From: Bacteroidota bacterium
Lineage (GTDB): Bacteria; Bacteroidota; Bacteroidia; JABDFU01
Direction: 5' to 3'
Length of the DNA: 34,435 nt
NCBI GenBank assembly: GCA_016183775.1
Contig: JACPDY010000019.1
Span: 1 to 34,435 of the forward strand
Shown: in pieces, positions 33,111-34,435 of the stretch
Numbering within the stretch: the stretch's first letter is position 1
How the letters are laid out: each line of letters opens with the position of its first letter
Translations under genes and position numbers: made by a program
Notes under the pieces: model-generated
What the model was told of the DNA's origin: nothing
Databases searched by the model: none
Seen by the model: only the letters and a program-made list of their open reading frames with translations

Positions 33111-34435
33111 TCACGGCGTACTCAAATTCACATTCACACTACATCCGTTTTTGTCTTTAATATTTATAAGATAAGATCCCGGGCAAAGCTGGTTTTTATA
33201 CCTGTTCACATATCCGTCGGGCCAGGAGTAGGAGTAAGGGCTTGTACCACCGTTTGCAGTAACCATTAACCATTCTTTACAGCCACAGCCTGCGCAATTG
33301 GCTGTGCCTTTTGTAAATTGTCCGGACAAGGAGGGTGGAGCAGCTATTGTAACAGATGAACTTCCTGTACAACCTTTGTTATCTGTTACAGTAACCAAAT
33401 AGGTGCCTGCACTTAAACCCGAAACCTGGAACCCGGAACCCGGAACCACATTACTCCAGTTATAGGTGAACGGAGTTGTACCGCTGTTTCCTGTTGCGGT
33501 GGCTGAACCATTTGTACCGCCATTACAGGTTATGTTTGTTGAAGTAACAGTAACCGAAACCGCAGGATTAACATTAACCGTAGCTGTGGTGGTAGCTGTA
33601 GTTCCACCTGCATCTCTTATTGTAACAGTATAAGTAGTAGTTGTAACGGGACAAGGATTAATGTTTTGTGTTGTGCTGCCGTTACTCCATGAATAAGTAT
33701 AGGGACTGGTACCGCCTGCGCCGGTTGATGTTACCGTTGCGCATGAACCCGGGCAGACAGAACTGCCCGTAGCAGTGACCGCTGGACCGGTAGCACAATT
33801 TATTACTTGTATCAGGTATAGTACGATGTTAGAACACCCTGCAGTTACTACGCTATGAAAAACACTATATGTTCCTGCAGTTAAAAATGTGTAGGAAAAA
33901 TCCGGAGATGTACCGCTGACACTTGCAGGTGCAGAAATGTTCCAACTATAGGTACCCGTAGTGCCTGTATTTACAAAGGTTATTTTTTGTCCGACACAAA
34001 TAGGTGAAGGGTAAGTAAAAGTCGCGGATGCTGGGCTTGTCCCGGTAATATTTACTGTTGAGGTACCTGTGCAGCCACCGGCATCGGTTACTGTTACTGT
34101 ATAAATTCCGGAAACAGGACAAGAAATATTTGAGCTCGGTTGACCTGTACTCCATAGGTATGTATAAGGCGCAGCACCACTAACATTTGAAACATACGCA
34201 TTTCCGCTTTGTGTGCACGTGATATGAGTGCCAATGATATTGAATGTCGGGCTCGCACTGCTGGCTATATTTACGGTGGCTGTGCCTATACAGCCTGCAT
34301 TATCTGTAACTGTTACAGTATAGATACCCGCATTTAGGCCGGAAATATTTTGAGTATTAAGGCCCCCCGGATTCCAACTATAAGTAAAAGGTGTGGTACC
34401 TGTCATGGTTACGACATTTACCTTAGCCGAGCCCT
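33111..34435 (-). CDS. Exported SprB-repeat protein 6, partial (start beyond window)
   Basis: The frame is open to the right edge, reading GSAKVNVVTMTGTTPFTYSW at the border, so the visible 441 codons are only the C-terminal part. They hold SprB-type repeats, one PKD-like unit (ATFTYPSPICVGQKITFVNT...GTYSVF), two more SprB repeats with GSGFQVSGLSAGTY, and the shared module at the end (LSGQF, ANCAGCGCKEW, PDGYVNRYKNQLCPG, KNGCSVNVNLSTP). By analogy the rest would be a signal peptide, a DUF7948-like domain and a propeller, with a divergent helical gene beyond. Its tail is identical to the detached remnants at 74-115 and 5184-5225. Confidence 0.9.
   Translation of the reverse strand, partial: GSAKVNVVTMTGTTPFTYSWNPGGLNTQNISGLNAGIYTVTVTDNAGCIGTATVNIASSASPTFNIIGTHITCTQSGNAYVSNVSGAAPYTYLWSTGQPSSNISCPVSGIYTVTVTDAGGCTGTSTVNITGTSPASATFTYPSPICVGQKITFVNTGTTGTYSWNISAPASVSGTSPDFSYTFLTAGTYSVFHSVVTAGCSNIVLYLIQVINCATGPAVTATGSSVCPGSCATVTSTGAGGTSPYTYSWSNGSTTQNINPCPVTTTTYTVTIRDAGGTTATTTATVNVNPAVSVTVTSTNITCNGGTNGSATATGNSGTTPFTYNWSNVVPGSGFQVSGLSAGTYLVTVTDNKGCTGSSSVTIAAPPSLSGQFTKGTANCAGCGCKEWLMVTANGGTSPYSYSWPDGYVNRYKNQLCPGSYLINIKDKNGCSVNVNLSTP

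Noticed and set aside
1-34435. tRNA, rRNA, transposase, integrase or phage genes
   Set aside because: I looked for cloverleaf ends, rRNA-like stretches and DDE or tyrosine recombinase motifs and found none. The repeats are not accompanied by a recognisable mobile-element gene.

Overview
The window looks like chromosomal DNA of a member of the Bacteroidota, probably a non-model or environmental lineage. Three genes end in type A C-terminal sorting domains of the type IX secretion system (T9SS). Six genes encode long secreted proteins with SBBP propeller blades and SprB-type repeats. Upstream regions are AT-rich, lack clear Shine-Dalgarno sequences, and carry boxes resembling the Bacteroidota promoter TTTG / TAnnTTTG. 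I see no RNA gene, CRISPR array, transposase or housekeeping gene.

The layout is strikingly repetitive. One divergent two-gene cassette occurs again and again. On the minus strand is a gene for a 1060-1555 residue exported protein: signal peptide, N-terminal DUF7948-like domain with an 'ENKGQ' motif, usually a seven-bladed SBBP propeller, SprB/PKD-like repeats, then a conserved Cys-containing C-terminal module. About 200 bp away, on the plus strand, is a gene for a 505-530 residue cytoplasmic all-helical protein of unknown function. Cassettes 1 (171-5082), 2 (5212-10403), 3 (10512-15577) and 5 (26641-33042) are complete. A sixth exported gene runs off the right edge (33111-34435). In the fourth unit the exported gene (15625-18975) and a helical gene (25033-26565) are separated by three minus-strand genes (19248-24755). 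These encode a short beta-helix-like protein, a polysaccharide-lyase-like protein and a kelch-type propeller protein, each with a T9SS type A tail.

Within a cassette the genes are head-to-head and share a promoter region, often with an inverted repeat. Between cassettes the genes meet tail-to-tail, over short repeats (tandem GGTAATCAG-type units, a shared 16-mer, stem-loops). A 142-bp direct repeat flanks cassette 1 exactly. One copy leads into a perfect 48-bp palindrome; the other carries half of it, where it has replaced codons near the end of the second exported gene.

The exported proteins are probably surface or released adhesin-like proteins. The helical partners have no export signal and may act inside the cell on expression or production of their neighbour, but nothing in the sequence proves this. 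The repeated pairing, the uniform C-terminal module and the two signature motifs of the helical family are the main candidates for an undescribed system. No interval longer than 300 bp lacks a gene; the longest gap (18976-19247) is described separately.
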